Positions 17,403 through 26,990 of a stretch of 50,540 nt of DNA are shown piece after piece. The position numbers and the translations under genes are program-made. Within the stretch, counting starts at the first letter, position 1; each line of letters opens with the position of its first letter. The notes under the pieces are model-generated. The model saw only the letters and a list, made by a program, of their open reading frames with translations. It was not told the origin of the DNA and did no database searches. The stretch comes from Verrucomicrobiota bacterium (lineage in GTDB: Bacteria > Verrucomicrobiota > Verrucomicrobiia > Opitutales > UBA953), in the NCBI GenBank assembly GCA_030830965.1, contig JAURLX010000016.1:1-50540 (forward strand), given 5' to 3'.

Positions 17403-18811
17403 GTGAGGATGCTGGCGACGGGCTTCGCGGGCTCGACGCCGGTCAGCTTGGCGTCGAGGCCCTGGAACTTGTAGGTGAAGCGTTCATGGTCCACGCCCAG
17501 GCAGCGCAGCATGGTGGCGTGCAGGTCATGCACGGTGCAGACGTCCTTGATCGCGGCGTAGCCGAGTTCGTCGGTCTCGCCGTGCACGATCCCGCCACGG
17601 ACGCCGCCGCCGGCCAGCCACACGGACATGGCCTTGTTGTGATGGTCGCGCCCGCTGCCGCCCTGGGACATCGGCGTGCGGCCGAACTCGCCGGCCCAGA
17701 CGATGAGGGTCTCGTCCAGCATGCCCCGTCGCTTCAGGTCGGTGATGAGCGCCATGCAGGCGCGGTCGATCTCCTGCGCCTTGAGCGCGACGCCGTCCTT
17801 CACGCCGCCGTGGTGGTCCCAGTCCTTGTGATAGAGCTGGATGAAGCGCACGCCGCGTTCGGCGAGACGGCGGGCGAGGAGGCAGTTGGAGGCGAAGGTG
17901 CCATCGCCGGGGACGCAGCCGTAGAGCTCAAGGGTGCGCGCGTCCTCATCCTTGAGGTCCATGAGCCCGGGCACGCCGGCCTGCATGCGGAAGGCCATCT
18001 CGTATTGCGCGATGCGGGTCGCGATCTCTGGGTCGGCGACGAGGCCATCGCGACGCCGGTTCAGTTCGGCGACGGCGGCGATGTCCGCGCCCTGGAGATC
18101 CCGGGTGACGCCGGCCGGGCTGCCGAGGTAGAGCACCGGGTCGCCCTTCGAGCGCAGCTGGACGCCCTGGTGGCGCGAGGGGAGGAAGCCGCTGCTCCAC
18201 TGGCGCGCGGCGATGGGCTGGTTCTGCCCGCCCTTGCCGAGGGAGGTCAGGACGACGAAGCCGGGCAGGTCGTGCGCCTCGGAGCCGAGTCCGTAGGTCA
18301 CCCAGGAGCCCATCGAGGGGCGTCCGGCGATCTGGGACCCGGTGTTCATGAACATGTGCGCGGGGTCGTGGTTGATCGCGTCGGTGGTCATCGACCGTAC
18401 GAGGGCGATGTCGCCGAGGACGGAGCCGATGTGCGGGAAAAGTTCGCAGATCTCGGCGCCTTGCCGGCCGAAGCGGGAGAACTTGTGCTGAGGGGCGAAG
18501 CACTTGAGCTGCTGGCCTTGGAGCTGGGCGAGCTGCTGGCCCTTGGTCATGCTCTCGGGCATGGGCTGGCCGTGCATCTCGGCCAGCTTCGGTTTCGGGT
18601 CGAAGGTCTCGAGGTGCGAGGGTCCGCCGGCCATCGAGAGCCAGATGACGCGCTTCGCCCTCGCCTTGTGATGGGTCGCGCCGAGGACGCCGGTTTCGGC
18701 GCCGCGCGCCGCCAGGGAGGCGAGCGCGAGCGCGCCGACGCCCTGGGTGGCGCGTCCGAGGAAGGCGCGCCGGGTGACGGCGGACAGGATCTCGGACGGA
18801 AGGTCAGTCAC
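17399..18811 (-). CDS. DUF1501 family protein, Tat-exported (copy B)
   Basis: A 470-residue protein starting at GTG, with a Tat-type leader (VTRRAFLGRATQGVGALALA). It shares every DUF1501 landmark with copy A, including INHDPAHMFMNTGSQIAGRP, LYHKDWDHHGG, VWAGEFGRTPMSQG and GRDHHNKAMSVWLAG. It overlaps the PSD1 gene upstream by 8 bp and copy A downstream by 4 bp, so the three are very likely co-translated. An 80-bp stretch is identical between copies A and B, which indicates recent duplication or gene conversion. A periplasmic hydrolase or phosphatase-fold role is inferred from the fold family only. Confidence 0.9.
   Translation of the reverse strand: MTDLPSEILSAVTRRAFLGRATQGVGALALASLAARGAETGVLGATHHKARAKRVIWLSMAGGPSHLETFDPKPKLAEMHGQPMPESMTKGQQLAQLQGQQLKCFAPQHKFSRFGRQGAEICELFPHIGSVLGDIALVRSMTTDAINHDPAHMFMNTGSQIAGRPSMGSWVTYGLGSEAHDLPGFVVLTSLGKGGQNQPIAARQWSSGFLPSRHQGVQLRSKGDPVLYLGSPAGVTRDLQGADIAAVAELNRRRDGLVADPEIATRIAQYEMAFRMQAGVPGLMDLKDEDARTLELYGCVPGDGTFASNCLLARRLAERGVRFIQLYHKDWDHHGGVKDGVALKAQEIDRACMALITDLKRRGMLDETLIVWAGEFGRTPMSQGGSGRDHHNKAMSVWLAGGGVRGGIVHGETDELGYAAIKDVCTVHDLHATMLRCLGVDHERFTYKFQGLDAKLTGVEPAKPVASILT
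18324..18403. repeat. 80-bp direct repeat within DUF1501 copy B
   Basis: This is the partner of 16915-16994, about 1.4 kb away in the same orientation. Identity this long inside otherwise diverged paralogues suggests gene conversion or strong local constraint. Confidence 0.85.
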
Positions 18812-21299
18812 GGGTGACGGTCTCGTGGAGATTGAGGAGGACGCGGGCGGCGTGGGTCCAGGCGGCGAGCTCGACGGGGTCGCTCTCTTTCGGCGCAGGA
18901 GTCAGTCCGACCTGCAGGAGTTTCTTCGCGGATTCAGGGTCGGCGCGATAGGCGGCCCGTCTGTCGGTCAGGACCTTGCGCAAGGTGCCGAGCTCGGTGG
19001 CGTCGGGTTCGCGCTGGAGGGCGCGGCGCCAGGCCCAGCGCAGGCGCGCGTCGTCGTCGCCGGCCTGGGCGGAGGCCGCCGCTCCGAAGGCACGGGCGGC
19101 CTCGACGTAGGTCGGGTCGTTCAGAAGCACGAGGGCCTGCTGCGGGATGTTCGACCGGGTGCGCTCCGTGCAGGATTCCTCACGGCTCGGCGCGTCGAAC
19201 GCCAGGAGGCTGGGATGCAGGAAGGTGCGCTGCCACCAGACATAGAGCCCGCGGCGGTGCTGCGCTTCGCCCTGGTCGTGCATGTATTCGCGCACGGGGA
19301 AGTTCAGGTTCTCCCAGTAGCGTTCGGGCTGGTAGGGCTTCACGCTGGGGCCGCCGACCTTCGGCACGAGGAGCCCGGACACGGCGAGGGCGTTGTCGCG
19401 AACGAACTCGGCGTCGAGACGGAAGGGCGTCTGGCGGGCCAGGGCGCGGTTGTAGGGGTCGGCCTCGCGCTGCGCGGGCGTCGCGGTCGAGGCGCGACGG
19501 TAGGCGCGGCTGTTCACGACGATGCGCACCATGCGCTTCAGATCCCAGCTGCCGTCCATGAACTCGACGGCGAGCCAGTCGAGGAGCGGCAGGTTGGGCG
19601 GGAGCTCTCCCTGGGCGCCGAGGTCCCCGGGGTTCTTGCTCAGCGCGGTGCCGAAGAACTGCATCCAGAGCCGGTTCATGGTCACACGCGCGGTCAGGGG
19701 GTTTTCGCGCGAGACGAGCCACTGCGCGAGGTCGAGCCGGTTAGGTTCGCGACCCTCGAACTTCGGCTGGGGGAGGTAGTGGGGTAGGGCGGCCTTCACG
19801 ATCTCGCCCGACTCGTCCATCCAGTTGCCGCGAGGCAGGATGCGCACGGTCCGGGTCTTCGCGGCTTTGGTGGTGACCAGGGTCTTGGGGATGGAGGCGC
19901 GGAAAGCGTCATGGGACTTCTGGGCCGTGACGACTGCGTTTCGCTCGGCCTTGAGGGCTTCGGGGTGGAGGGAGAGGTAGTAGTTGCGTAGGACGGCCTT
20001 GTCGGCGGCGGTCCGCTTGTCCGCCGGCTTCTTCAGGATGGGCGCGGCCTGGGCGGCCAGCTTGGCGTCGGGATCCTTGCGCTTGGCCTTGGCCTTCTTG
20101 GCCGGGGTTTCCGGTGCGGTGAAATCCTTCTCCCAGCTCTGGATCGCCGCCGTCAGGGAAGGGTAGGCCGACTCGAGCCTCTTACGCGCCTGCGTCACGG
20201 CGGCGGCGAGCTCGGCCAGACGGGCGTCCTGCTCCGGCGTGGACACCAGGACGCCCTCCTCGCGCTTGCCGATGTCCGGCTCGTGCACGTCGGCGAAGAA
20301 CGCGCCGAGGGAGTAGAAATCCCGCATGGAGATCGGGTCGAACTTGTGGTCGTGGCACTGGGCGCAGCCGGTGGTCTGGCCCAGCCAGGCGGCCCCGACG
20401 GCGCGCACGCGGTCGGTCAGCATGCGCTGTTGGTAGTCCTTGGCCTGAGCGCCGCCCTCCTCGGTGGTGAGCAGGAGGCGATTGAAGCCGGAGCCGATGA
20501 GCGCCTCGCGGCCGCCGTCCGGCAGGAGGTCGCCCGCCACCTGCTCGAGGGTGAAACGGTCGAAGGGCTTGTTGTCGTTGAAGCTGCGGATGACCCAGTC
20601 GCGGTAAGGCCAGACGTTGCGCGGGGTGTCGCTGTGATAGCCGATGGTGTCGGCGAAGCGCACGACGTCGAGCCAGGTCACGGCCATGCGTTCGCCGTAG
20701 TGGGGGCTGGCCAGCAGCCGCTCGACGAGGCGGGCGTAGGCGTCGGGCGAGGCGTCCTGTACGAAGGCGTCCACTTCTTCCGGCGTGGGGGGCAGTCCGA
20801 GAAGATCGAGATGCAGGCGGCGGGCCAGAGTGCGGCGGTCTGCCTCGGGGCCAGGCGTCAGTCCGAGCTGCTTCAGCCCGGCTTCGACGAGGTGGTCGAC
20901 GCCCTCGGATCCGGCGGGCGCGTCGGGCTTTACGGGCGGCTCATAGGACCAGTGCTGGCGATACTCGGCTCCTTGCGCGATCCACTTGCGCAGGATGGCC
21001 TTCTGACGGTCATCGAGCTTCTTGTGCGAATCAGCCGGAGGCATGCGTTCCTCGGGGTCCTCGGCGTCCAGGCGCAGGGAGAGTTCGCTCTCCTCGACCT
21101 TCCCGGGGACGAAAGCCTCCTTGGCGAGGGCCGCGTCCCTCAGGTCGAGACGCAGCTTGGCCTTGCGGTGGCTGGCGTCAGGTCCGTGGCAGTAGAAGCA
21201 GTTCTCGGAGAGGATGGGGCGGACGTCGCGGTTGAAGTCCACCTTGTCAGGGAGAGGGGCCGCGGTCGAAGCGGCAAGGAACAGGGACAGCAGGGGCAT
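18804..21299 (-). CDS. PSD1 and planctomycete cytochrome C domain protein (PSCyt1-DUF1549-DUF1553)
   Basis: An 831-residue exported protein. After a short signal peptide comes a PSCyt1 heme-type motif C34-F-Y-C37-H38 (NCFYCHGPDASHRKAKLRLD) and the partner segment RMPPADSHKKL. DUF1549 spans about 136-345 (LHLDLLGLPPTPEEVDAFV; WLDVVRFADTIGYHSD) and contains a second CxxCH, C312-A-Q-C315-H316 in TGCAQCHDHKFDP. A charged Lys/Ala insert lies around residues 400-430. DUF1553 fills the C-terminal third (NPLTARVTMNRLWMQFFG; SNIPQQALVLLNDPTYVEAA). It overlaps DUF1501 copy B by 8 bp. The two CxxCH motifs suggest covalent heme, but function in this family is not experimentally settled. Confidence 0.92.
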   Translation of the reverse strand: MPLLSLFLAASTAAPLPDKVDFNRDVRPILSENCFYCHGPDASHRKAKLRLDLRDAALAKEAFVPGKVEESELSLRLDAEDPEERMPPADSHKKLDDRQKAILRKWIAQGAEYRQHWSYEPPVKPDAPAGSEGVDHLVEAGLKQLGLTPGPEADRRTLARRLHLDLLGLPPTPEEVDAFVQDASPDAYARLVERLLASPHYGERMAVTWLDVVRFADTIGYHSDTPRNVWPYRDWVIRSFNDNKPFDRFTLEQVAGDLLPDGGREALIGSGFNRLLLTTEEGGAQAKDYQQRMLTDRVRAVGAAWLGQTTGCAQCHDHKFDPISMRDFYSLGAFFADVHEPDIGKREEGVLVSTPEQDARLAELAAAVTQARKRLESAYPSLTAAIQSWEKDFTAPETPAKKAKAKRKDPDAKLAAQAAPILKKPADKRTAADKAVLRNYYLSLHPEALKAERNAVVTAQKSHDAFRASIPKTLVTTKAAKTRTVRILPRGNWMDESGEIVKAALPHYLPQPKFEGREPNRLDLAQWLVSRENPLTARVTMNRLWMQFFGTALSKNPGDLGAQGELPPNLPLLDWLAVEFMDGSWDLKRMVRIVVNSRAYRRASTATPAQREADPYNRALARQTPFRLDAEFVRDNALAVSGLLVPKVGGPSVKPYQPERYWENLNFPVREYMHDQGEAQHRRGLYVWWQRTFLHPSLLAFDAPSREESCTERTRSNIPQQALVLLNDPTYVEAARAFGAAASAQAGDDDARLRWAWRRALQREPDATELGTLRKVLTDRRAAYRADPESAKKLLQVGLTPAPKESDPVELAAWTHAARVLLNLHETVTRD

Positions 21300-21359
21300 G
21301 GGCTTGCGGGCAAACTAAGCCAGCGCCGGGGGGGATAAAGTACAAATGCCCGGCCGGGC

Positions 21360-22787
21360 CTATCCCAGCAATCCTTTGACGACCTTTGCCGGCTCGACGC
21401 CGGTGAGGCGGAAGTCGAGGCCCTGGTGGCGGTAGGTGAGGCGCTCATGGTCGACGCCGAGGAGGTGCAGGACGGTGGCGTGCAGGTCTCGCACGTGCAC
21501 CGGATCGGTCGCGACGTTGTAGCTGAAGTCGTCCGTCGAGCCGTGGGTGTGGCCGGCCTTCACGCCGCCGCCCGCCATCCACATGGTGAAGCAACGGGGA
21601 TGGTGGTCGCGCCCGGCCTCGGGGCTGTCCCACTTGCCTTGACCGGCGACGCCGCGTCCGAACTCCCCGCCCCAGACGACGAGGGTGTCGTCGAGGAGTC
21701 CGCGGCGCTTGAGGTCTGTGACGAGCGCGGCGCTGGGCTGGTCGGTGTCGCGGCAGCGGGCGGTGCACCATGAGGTGAGTCGGCTGTGATGGTCCCAGTC
21801 GGGATGGAAGAGCTGCACGAAGCGCACGCCCCGCTCGATCAGGCGCCGGGCGAGGATGCAGTTGGCGGCATAGCTGCCGGGGCGTCGCGAATCGGGACCG
21901 TAGAGCTCGAAGACTTCGTCGGGCTCGTCGGAGAGGTCGGTCAGCTCGGGCACGCTGGCCTGCATGCGGAAAGCCATCTCATACTGTCGGATGCGGGTCG
22001 CGACCTCGGGGTCGCCGGTCCGCTCCAGGGTGCCTCGGTTCAGCTCGGCGAGTCCGTCCAGCATTTCGCGTCGGAGTCCACGGGGCAGGCCCTCGGGATC
22101 GCGCAGGTAGAGCACGGGGTCCTTGGCGCTGCGGAGCTTCACGCCCTGATGACTGGAAGGCAGGAAGCCGCTGCCCCAGTAGTGGTCGTAGAGGGGCTGG
22201 TCGCTCGGCCGCTGCATGCGGGAGAGGAGGACGAGGTAGTCGGGCAGGTCCTTGTTCTCGCTGCCCAGTCCGTAGCTGGCCCATGCGCCGATGCTCGGCC
22301 GGCCGGGAATCTGGTTGCCGGTGAGGAACTGGGTCATGGCCGGGGCATGGTTGATCTGGTCGGTGTGCATCGACTTGATGAAGCACAGGTCGTCCGCGAT
22401 CTTCCGGAGACGGGGCAGCCATTCGCCGATGGTCGCGCCGGACTTGCCGCAACGCTCGAACTGGGTCGCGCCCGGCTTGATCAGCTGGCGCTGGTTCGAG
22501 GTCATCGTGGTCAGGCGCTGCCCGCGTCGGACGGACTCGGGGAGTTCGGTACCGGCGAACTTGGTCAGGCCGGGCTTGTGGTCGAACAGCTCGATCTGGG
22601 AAGGCCCGCCGGACTGGGTCAGGAAGATGACGCGCCTAGCCTTGGCGGCATGATGGGGCAGGGCGGGCAGTCCGGGCTTCTGCGCCGCGGCCGCGGCGCG
22701 GGCGGCGAGGGTGCCGAAGGCCATGGCCCCGAGGGACAGGCCGGCCTGCTGGACGAACGTACGGCGGTGGAGGCGGAAGGGGTCCAT
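21360..22787 (-). CDS. DUF1501 family protein, Tat-exported (copy C)
   Basis: A 475-residue protein with the leader LHRRTFVQQAGLSLGAMAFG. It carries DUF1501 motifs (RRVIFLTQSGGPSQIELFDH, INHAPAMTQFLTGNQIPGRP, LFHPDWDHHSRL, VWGGEFGRGVAGQG, GRDHHPRCFTMWMAGGG). It is more divergent than copies A and B: the central motif has AMTQFLTGNQ where they have AHMFMNTGSQ, and FGRGV replaces FGRTP. This suggests a separate subfamily with a different substrate. It follows the propeller gene by 2 bp and sits 60 bp before the second PSD1 gene. There is no FGly signature. Confidence 0.9.
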   Translation of the reverse strand: MDPFRLHRRTFVQQAGLSLGAMAFGTLAARAAAAAQKPGLPALPHHAAKARRVIFLTQSGGPSQIELFDHKPGLTKFAGTELPESVRRGQRLTTMTSNQRQLIKPGATQFERCGKSGATIGEWLPRLRKIADDLCFIKSMHTDQINHAPAMTQFLTGNQIPGRPSIGAWASYGLGSENKDLPDYLVLLSRMQRPSDQPLYDHYWGSGFLPSSHQGVKLRSAKDPVLYLRDPEGLPRGLRREMLDGLAELNRGTLERTGDPEVATRIRQYEMAFRMQASVPELTDLSDEPDEVFELYGPDSRRPGSYAANCILARRLIERGVRFVQLFHPDWDHHSRLTSWCTARCRDTDQPSAALVTDLKRRGLLDDTLVVWGGEFGRGVAGQGKWDSPEAGRDHHPRCFTMWMAGGGVKAGHTHGSTDDFSYNVATDPVHVRDLHATVLHLLGVDHERLTYRHQGLDFRLTGVEPAKVVKGLLG

Positions 22788-22789
22788 GG

Positions 22790-23854
22790 TCAGGAGAGTT
22801 TACGGAGGCGGATGGGATAGGTGGAGCCGCTGTTCCATTGGCAGACGATGAGGTCGCCATCGGTCAGGACGCACACGTCGTGGCAGTTGTTGAAGACGGG
22901 GAGATCCTGTAGCATGGGCTTGAGGCGTCCGTCCTCATATTTCGGTTCCTGTCCGCCGGGGTTGGAGACGACCTGGTCGCGGTCGTCGAGGATGGTGACG
23001 AAGCCGCGGCCCTGCCACATGCGGTGGTCGTCGGGCTTCGCTCCGAAGCACACGCCGGAATAGAGGTGGCGGCCGGAGATGACCGGACGGGAGACGTAGG
23101 CGCCGGGGAGGTAGACGCCGCGGACGTGCTTTCCGTCGAGGGTGAACCAGTTGAATTCGTTCCGGACGCGTTCGGTGCACACGAGCAGGGGCTCCGGTCC
23201 GCGGTCGTCGATCGCCACGCCATGCGCCTGCATGAACTTGCCGGGGTTGGTGGGCTGGGTGCTCTTGCCGCCGAATTTACCGAGGTACTTTCCGTCCCGG
23301 TCGAAGCGCAGGATGAACTGCGAGCCGTAGCCATCGGCCACGTGGATGTCGCCCTTCGCATCCACGGCGACCTCGGTCGGGTTGTAGGGTTCGTTCGCCC
23401 CGTAGGCTCCGCATTTGCGCGGGTCGGGCAGCTCGAGCACGGGCCTGCCGTCGAGGGTGCACTTCACGATGCGACCGGAATTCGCGGTGAGGTAGGCGTG
23501 TTCGACGCCGTCGGCGCCCTTGGCGAGCGTGAGTCCGTGTCCGGTCTTCAGCCCGAGGCTCCAGACGGTCAGCACTCTGCCTTCGGTGTCGAAGACGAGG
23601 ACGTCGTGCTTGGGGTGGTTCGTGATGAGGAAGAGGCGACCGTCGGAAGACTGGCACATTTCGTGGCAGTCCTTGACAGCATGTGCGGCGGGGTCCGCCT
23701 GGCACCAGAGCTTGTCCACGCGGTAGCGGAACGCGCCATGGCCGATCACGGCGCCATGATGGGCGGGCTCGGGCTTGCCTTGCGCCAGCAGGCGCGGCGC
23801 CGCCAGCGCTGTCAGGCTGCTGGCGAGGAAGGAACGTCGGGAGAGAGGGGACAT
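22790..23854 (-). CDS. Tat-exported NHL-like beta-propeller protein
   Basis: A 354-residue protein with a Tat leader (LSRRSFLASSLTALAAPRLL). Blade segments recur: CHEMCQSSDGRLFLITNHPK, ALPDPRK-type loops, EVAVDAKGDIHVADGYGSQF, RFDRDGKYLGKFGGKSTQP, AHGVAIDDRGPEPLLVCTER, NCHDVCVLTDGDLIVCQWNS. This is the six-bladed NHL / peptidyl-alpha-hydroxyglycine lyase-like fold frequent in PVC genomes. It lies between a PSD1 gene (94 bp upstream) and DUF1501 copy C (2 bp downstream), so it is probably part of the same secreted system, perhaps binding or processing its substrate. No catalytic residues can be assigned with confidence. Confidence 0.82.
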   Translation of the reverse strand: MSPLSRRSFLASSLTALAAPRLLAQGKPEPAHHGAVIGHGAFRYRVDKLWCQADPAAHAVKDCHEMCQSSDGRLFLITNHPKHDVLVFDTEGRVLTVWSLGLKTGHGLTLAKGADGVEHAYLTANSGRIVKCTLDGRPVLELPDPRKCGAYGANEPYNPTEVAVDAKGDIHVADGYGSQFILRFDRDGKYLGKFGGKSTQPTNPGKFMQAHGVAIDDRGPEPLLVCTERVRNEFNWFTLDGKHVRGVYLPGAYVSRPVISGRHLYSGVCFGAKPDDHRMWQGRGFVTILDDRDQVVSNPGGQEPKYEDGRLKPMLQDLPVFNNCHDVCVLTDGDLIVCQWNSGSTYPIRLRKLS

Positions 23855-23948
23855 TGTAAGGAGATGGCAGATGACGGATGGCTGAAAGAAGATGAATTAG
23901 TCCGCTTGTCCCTGTGTCACCTTGCCCACGTGCCCCCTCGTGCTTCTT

Positions 23949-26900
23949 TCACTCATGCGTGATCGCCTCATCGAGGTTGAGGACGAGGCTCGCCACCAGG
24001 GTCCAGGCGGCGAGTTCGGCGGGATCGACGCCGGCCGGGATCCGGCGCTGGCCGACGTCGAGGAACTTGACGGCGGCGGCCGGGTCGCTGCGGTAGGTTT
24101 CCCTGGCCTTCATGAGGGTGGAGCCGATGAGCGCGGCTTCCCGGTCGCCGACCTCGCGCGTGAGCACCTTGCGGCAGAGGGACTGGATGCGGGTCGAATC
24201 GCCGCGCTCCTTGAGCGCGGCGGCCGCGAGGGCCTGCGAGGCCTCGAGGAACGTGGCGTCGTTCATCAGGGTCAGGGCCTGCAGGGGGGTGTTGGTCCGG
24301 GGCAGCCGGACTTCGCAGGTGCGACGCTGCGCGGTGTCGAAGAGGAAGGTCGGCGCGATGGAGCGTCGCCAGAAGGCGTACAGGGTGCGGCGATATTGGG
24401 CGGGACCCTCGCTGGACTCATACTTGAAGCGGCCCATGAAGAGCTCCTCCCACACGCCGTCGGGCTGGTGCGGCCTCACGGGCGGCCCGCCGAGGACGGG
24501 ATGCAGGAGTCCGGAGGCGCGCAGGGCGGCGTCGCGCAGCATCCAGCTGGGCATCCGGTACCGTGAGCCGCGCGCGAGGAGCCGGTTGTCCGGATCCTTG
24601 GCGAGCAGAGCGGGGGTGACGGAAGAGTCCTGACGGTAGGTCTCGCTAGTCACGATCAGGCGGAGGAGCCGCTTGACGTCCCAGCCGTTCTCTCGGAAGT
24701 CGACGGCCAGCCAGTCGAGGAGCTCGGGATGGCTGGGGCGCTCACCCTGCAGACCGAAGTCTTCGACGCTGCGGACGATGCCGTTGCTGAACAGGAGCTG
24801 CCAGAGGTGGTTCACGGCGACGCGGGCGGCCAGCGGGTTCTCGGGCGCGGTGATCCAACGGGCGAGCCCGGCCCGGTCCTTGGGCAGTTGCTGAGGCCAG
24901 GGCAGCACGGCCGCGGGCGCGTCAGGGCCGACCTTGTCGCCATGCTTGTCCCAGACGCCTCGGACGAGGACGAAGGAGTCACGCGGCTGCTTGCGCTCCG
25001 CCAGCACCATGACGTTCACCTTGCCGGCCCGCGCCTTGATGTCGTCGAAGTCCCTCTGCGCCCGGTCCAAGGCCGCCCGCGCCTCGCGGTAGGGGCGATG
25101 GTCCGCCAGGAACTGGCTGAAGAGGTCCTCGCGGAGCTTCGGGTCCGTCGCTCCGGTCGCCTTGGCGAGACGCTCCAGCGGGGTGACGCCGACGGACGCC
25201 ACGGCGGGTCCGGCTTCGTCGGTCACGGAAAGGCGGAATCGTCCGATGTTGCGGTCGCCGAGGGTGGAGCGCTGGCGCAGCTCGACGATCATCTCCTCGT
25301 CGGTTCCGAGGGTCAGCGGCTCGGCCAATCGGTAGACGGCGGTGTGCGGTGCCTTCTTGTCGGCGCCGATGGTGGTCCAGCCGTTGCGGGGGTCGTCGTC
25401 GAGCGTGTCCTTCACGTCGCCATAGTTGCCGTTCTTCTTCTTGTCGGCCCCGACGTCCGCGACGGCGGAATCAAGGGCGATGTCCCGGATGAGTGAGTTG
25501 CCGCGGGTGCGGACCTGGACTTTGAGGTCGGTGAGCAGGAACTCGCCGTCCTTGCCGCGCGAGAGCGCGCCCTCGGTGTGCGAAGGGTGGGGAAGCACCT
25601 CGAGGCGCAGGCCCGCGATGCGTCGGCCACGCGGGGTGGTGATGAAGCGGTATTCGTCCTGATTGGGATGCGGTCCGGAAGCCTGCACGGCGAGGTCGGG
25701 CTCCTGGGTCAGGATGGTGCCCTCGGCAGTTTCCAAGGTCTCGGCCTTGATGGGACGCCAGCTGACGTGCCCGCCGGCGACGCGCGCGGTCGCCTGCTTG
25801 AGCCAGTCCGCGAAGGGAGTCTCGGCCGCCTTGCGTGCCACCGCTTCCGCGGGCTTGGCCGCCTCGATCAGCGACTTGGCCTCGTCGAGCGCACGCGCCG
25901 CGAAGGGCGACTGATAGGGCATGAAGGGCTTGGCTCCGCCGCCGGCCTTGCCGTCCTCATCGATGCTGTTGAAGAAAGCGGTCAGCGAATAGTAGTCGGA
26001 CTGCGAGACGGGGTCGAATTTGTGCGAATGGCACTGGCAGCAGGCGAGGGTGAGTCCGAGCCAGGTGGAGCCGACGGTGTTCACGCGGTCGATGACGTAG
26101 TCGACGCGCGACTCCTCGGGGTCGCGGCCGCCCTCGCCGTTGGTCATGTGGTTCCGGTGGAAGGCGGTGGCGAGCTTCTGCTCGGGCGTGGCGCCGGGGA
26201 GGAGGTCGCCGGCGAACTGCTCCAGGGTGAACCGGTCGTAAGGCAGGTTGCGGTTGAAGGCGTCGACGACCCAGTCGCGCCAGGGCCAGTTGTTGCGGGT
26301 GGCGTCGGACTGGAAGCCGTCGGTGTCGGCGTAGCGCGCGGCGTCGAGCCACCACATGGCCAGGCGCTCGCCGTAATGCGGGGAGGCGAGGGCGCGATCG
26401 ACCATCCGCTCATAGGCTCCGGGCGCCTTGTCGTTGAGGAAGGCCGAAGCCTCTTCCGGGGTGGGCGGCAGGCCGGTGAGGTCGAGGTGCACGCGTCGCA
26501 CGAGCATATGAGCGGGCGCCTGCGGCGAAGGCTTCAGGCCCACCTTGGCGAGTCGGGCACGGATGAAGGCGTCGACGGGATGTCCTTCGACCTGGCGCTT
26601 CACCGGCGGCTCGAAGGCCCAGTGCTTCCCCCATTTGGCGCCCTCGGCGATCCAGCGCCGGAGGACGTCGACCTCCTCCGGCTTCAACCGAGGTTTGTGC
26701 GACTTCGGCGGCGGCATCACCTCGTCGGAGTCCTGGCTGACAATGCGTGCGATGAGGTCGCTGCGCCGAGGGTCGCCGGGCACGACCGCACGCACGCCGT
26801 CGTTCTCCGTGGTGGCGCCTTCGAAGGTGTCGAGACGGAGGTCGCCCTTGCGGTGCGACTCGTCCGGGCCGTGACAGGAGAGGCAGTTCTCCGAAAGGAT

Positions 26901-26990
26901 GGGCAGGACGTCGCGGCTGAAGCTCACGGGCTCGGCCGCCCAGGCGAGGGCGGCGAAGAGGAGGGGCACGGACGGGGTCAGCCGGGACAT
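23949..26990 (-). CDS. PSD1 and planctomycete cytochrome C domain protein (long form)
   Basis: I place the start at ATG 26990 (MSRLTPSVPLLFAALAWAAE, signal peptide), giving 1013 residues; the frame from 27068 would run through the divergent promoter and into the AraC gene. PSCyt1 carries C36-L-S-C39-H40 and VMPPPKSHKPRLKPEE. DUF1549 follows (about 140-350; LHLD-type VHLDLTGLPPTPEEASAF, WWLDAARYADTDGF) with a second CxxCH, C317-C-Q-C320-H321. A beta-rich, galactose-binding-like insert occupies the middle (from about residue 445, near WRPIKAETLETAEG), and DUF1553 is C-terminal (NPLAARVAVNHLWQLLFSNG). It is the first gene of the minus-strand cluster and diverges from the AraC regulator. Confidence 0.92.
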   Translation of the reverse strand: MSRLTPSVPLLFAALAWAAEPVSFSRDVLPILSENCLSCHGPDESHRKGDLRLDTFEGATTENDGVRAVVPGDPRRSDLIARIVSQDSDEVMPPPKSHKPRLKPEEVDVLRRWIAEGAKWGKHWAFEPPVKRQVEGHPVDAFIRARLAKVGLKPSPQAPAHMLVRRVHLDLTGLPPTPEEASAFLNDKAPGAYERMVDRALASPHYGERLAMWWLDAARYADTDGFQSDATRNNWPWRDWVVDAFNRNLPYDRFTLEQFAGDLLPGATPEQKLATAFHRNHMTNGEGGRDPEESRVDYVIDRVNTVGSTWLGLTLACCQCHSHKFDPVSQSDYYSLTAFFNSIDEDGKAGGGAKPFMPYQSPFAARALDEAKSLIEAAKPAEAVARKAAETPFADWLKQATARVAGGHVSWRPIKAETLETAEGTILTQEPDLAVQASGPHPNQDEYRFITTPRGRRIAGLRLEVLPHPSHTEGALSRGKDGEFLLTDLKVQVRTRGNSLIRDIALDSAVADVGADKKKNGNYGDVKDTLDDDPRNGWTTIGADKKAPHTAVYRLAEPLTLGTDEEMIVELRQRSTLGDRNIGRFRLSVTDEAGPAVASVGVTPLERLAKATGATDPKLREDLFSQFLADHRPYREARAALDRAQRDFDDIKARAGKVNVMVLAERKQPRDSFVLVRGVWDKHGDKVGPDAPAAVLPWPQQLPKDRAGLARWITAPENPLAARVAVNHLWQLLFSNGIVRSVEDFGLQGERPSHPELLDWLAVDFRENGWDVKRLLRLIVTSETYRQDSSVTPALLAKDPDNRLLARGSRYRMPSWMLRDAALRASGLLHPVLGGPPVRPHQPDGVWEELFMGRFKYESSEGPAQYRRTLYAFWRRSIAPTFLFDTAQRRTCEVRLPRTNTPLQALTLMNDATFLEASQALAAAALKERGDSTRIQSLCRKVLTREVGDREAALIGSTLMKARETYRSDPAAAVKFLDVGQRRIPAGVDPAELAAWTLVASLVLNLDEAITHE

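Noticed and set aside
15981-22787. Calling the DUF1501 proteins sulfatases
   Set aside because: They share the alkaline-phosphatase superfamily fold but lack the C/S-x-P-x-R formylglycine signature.
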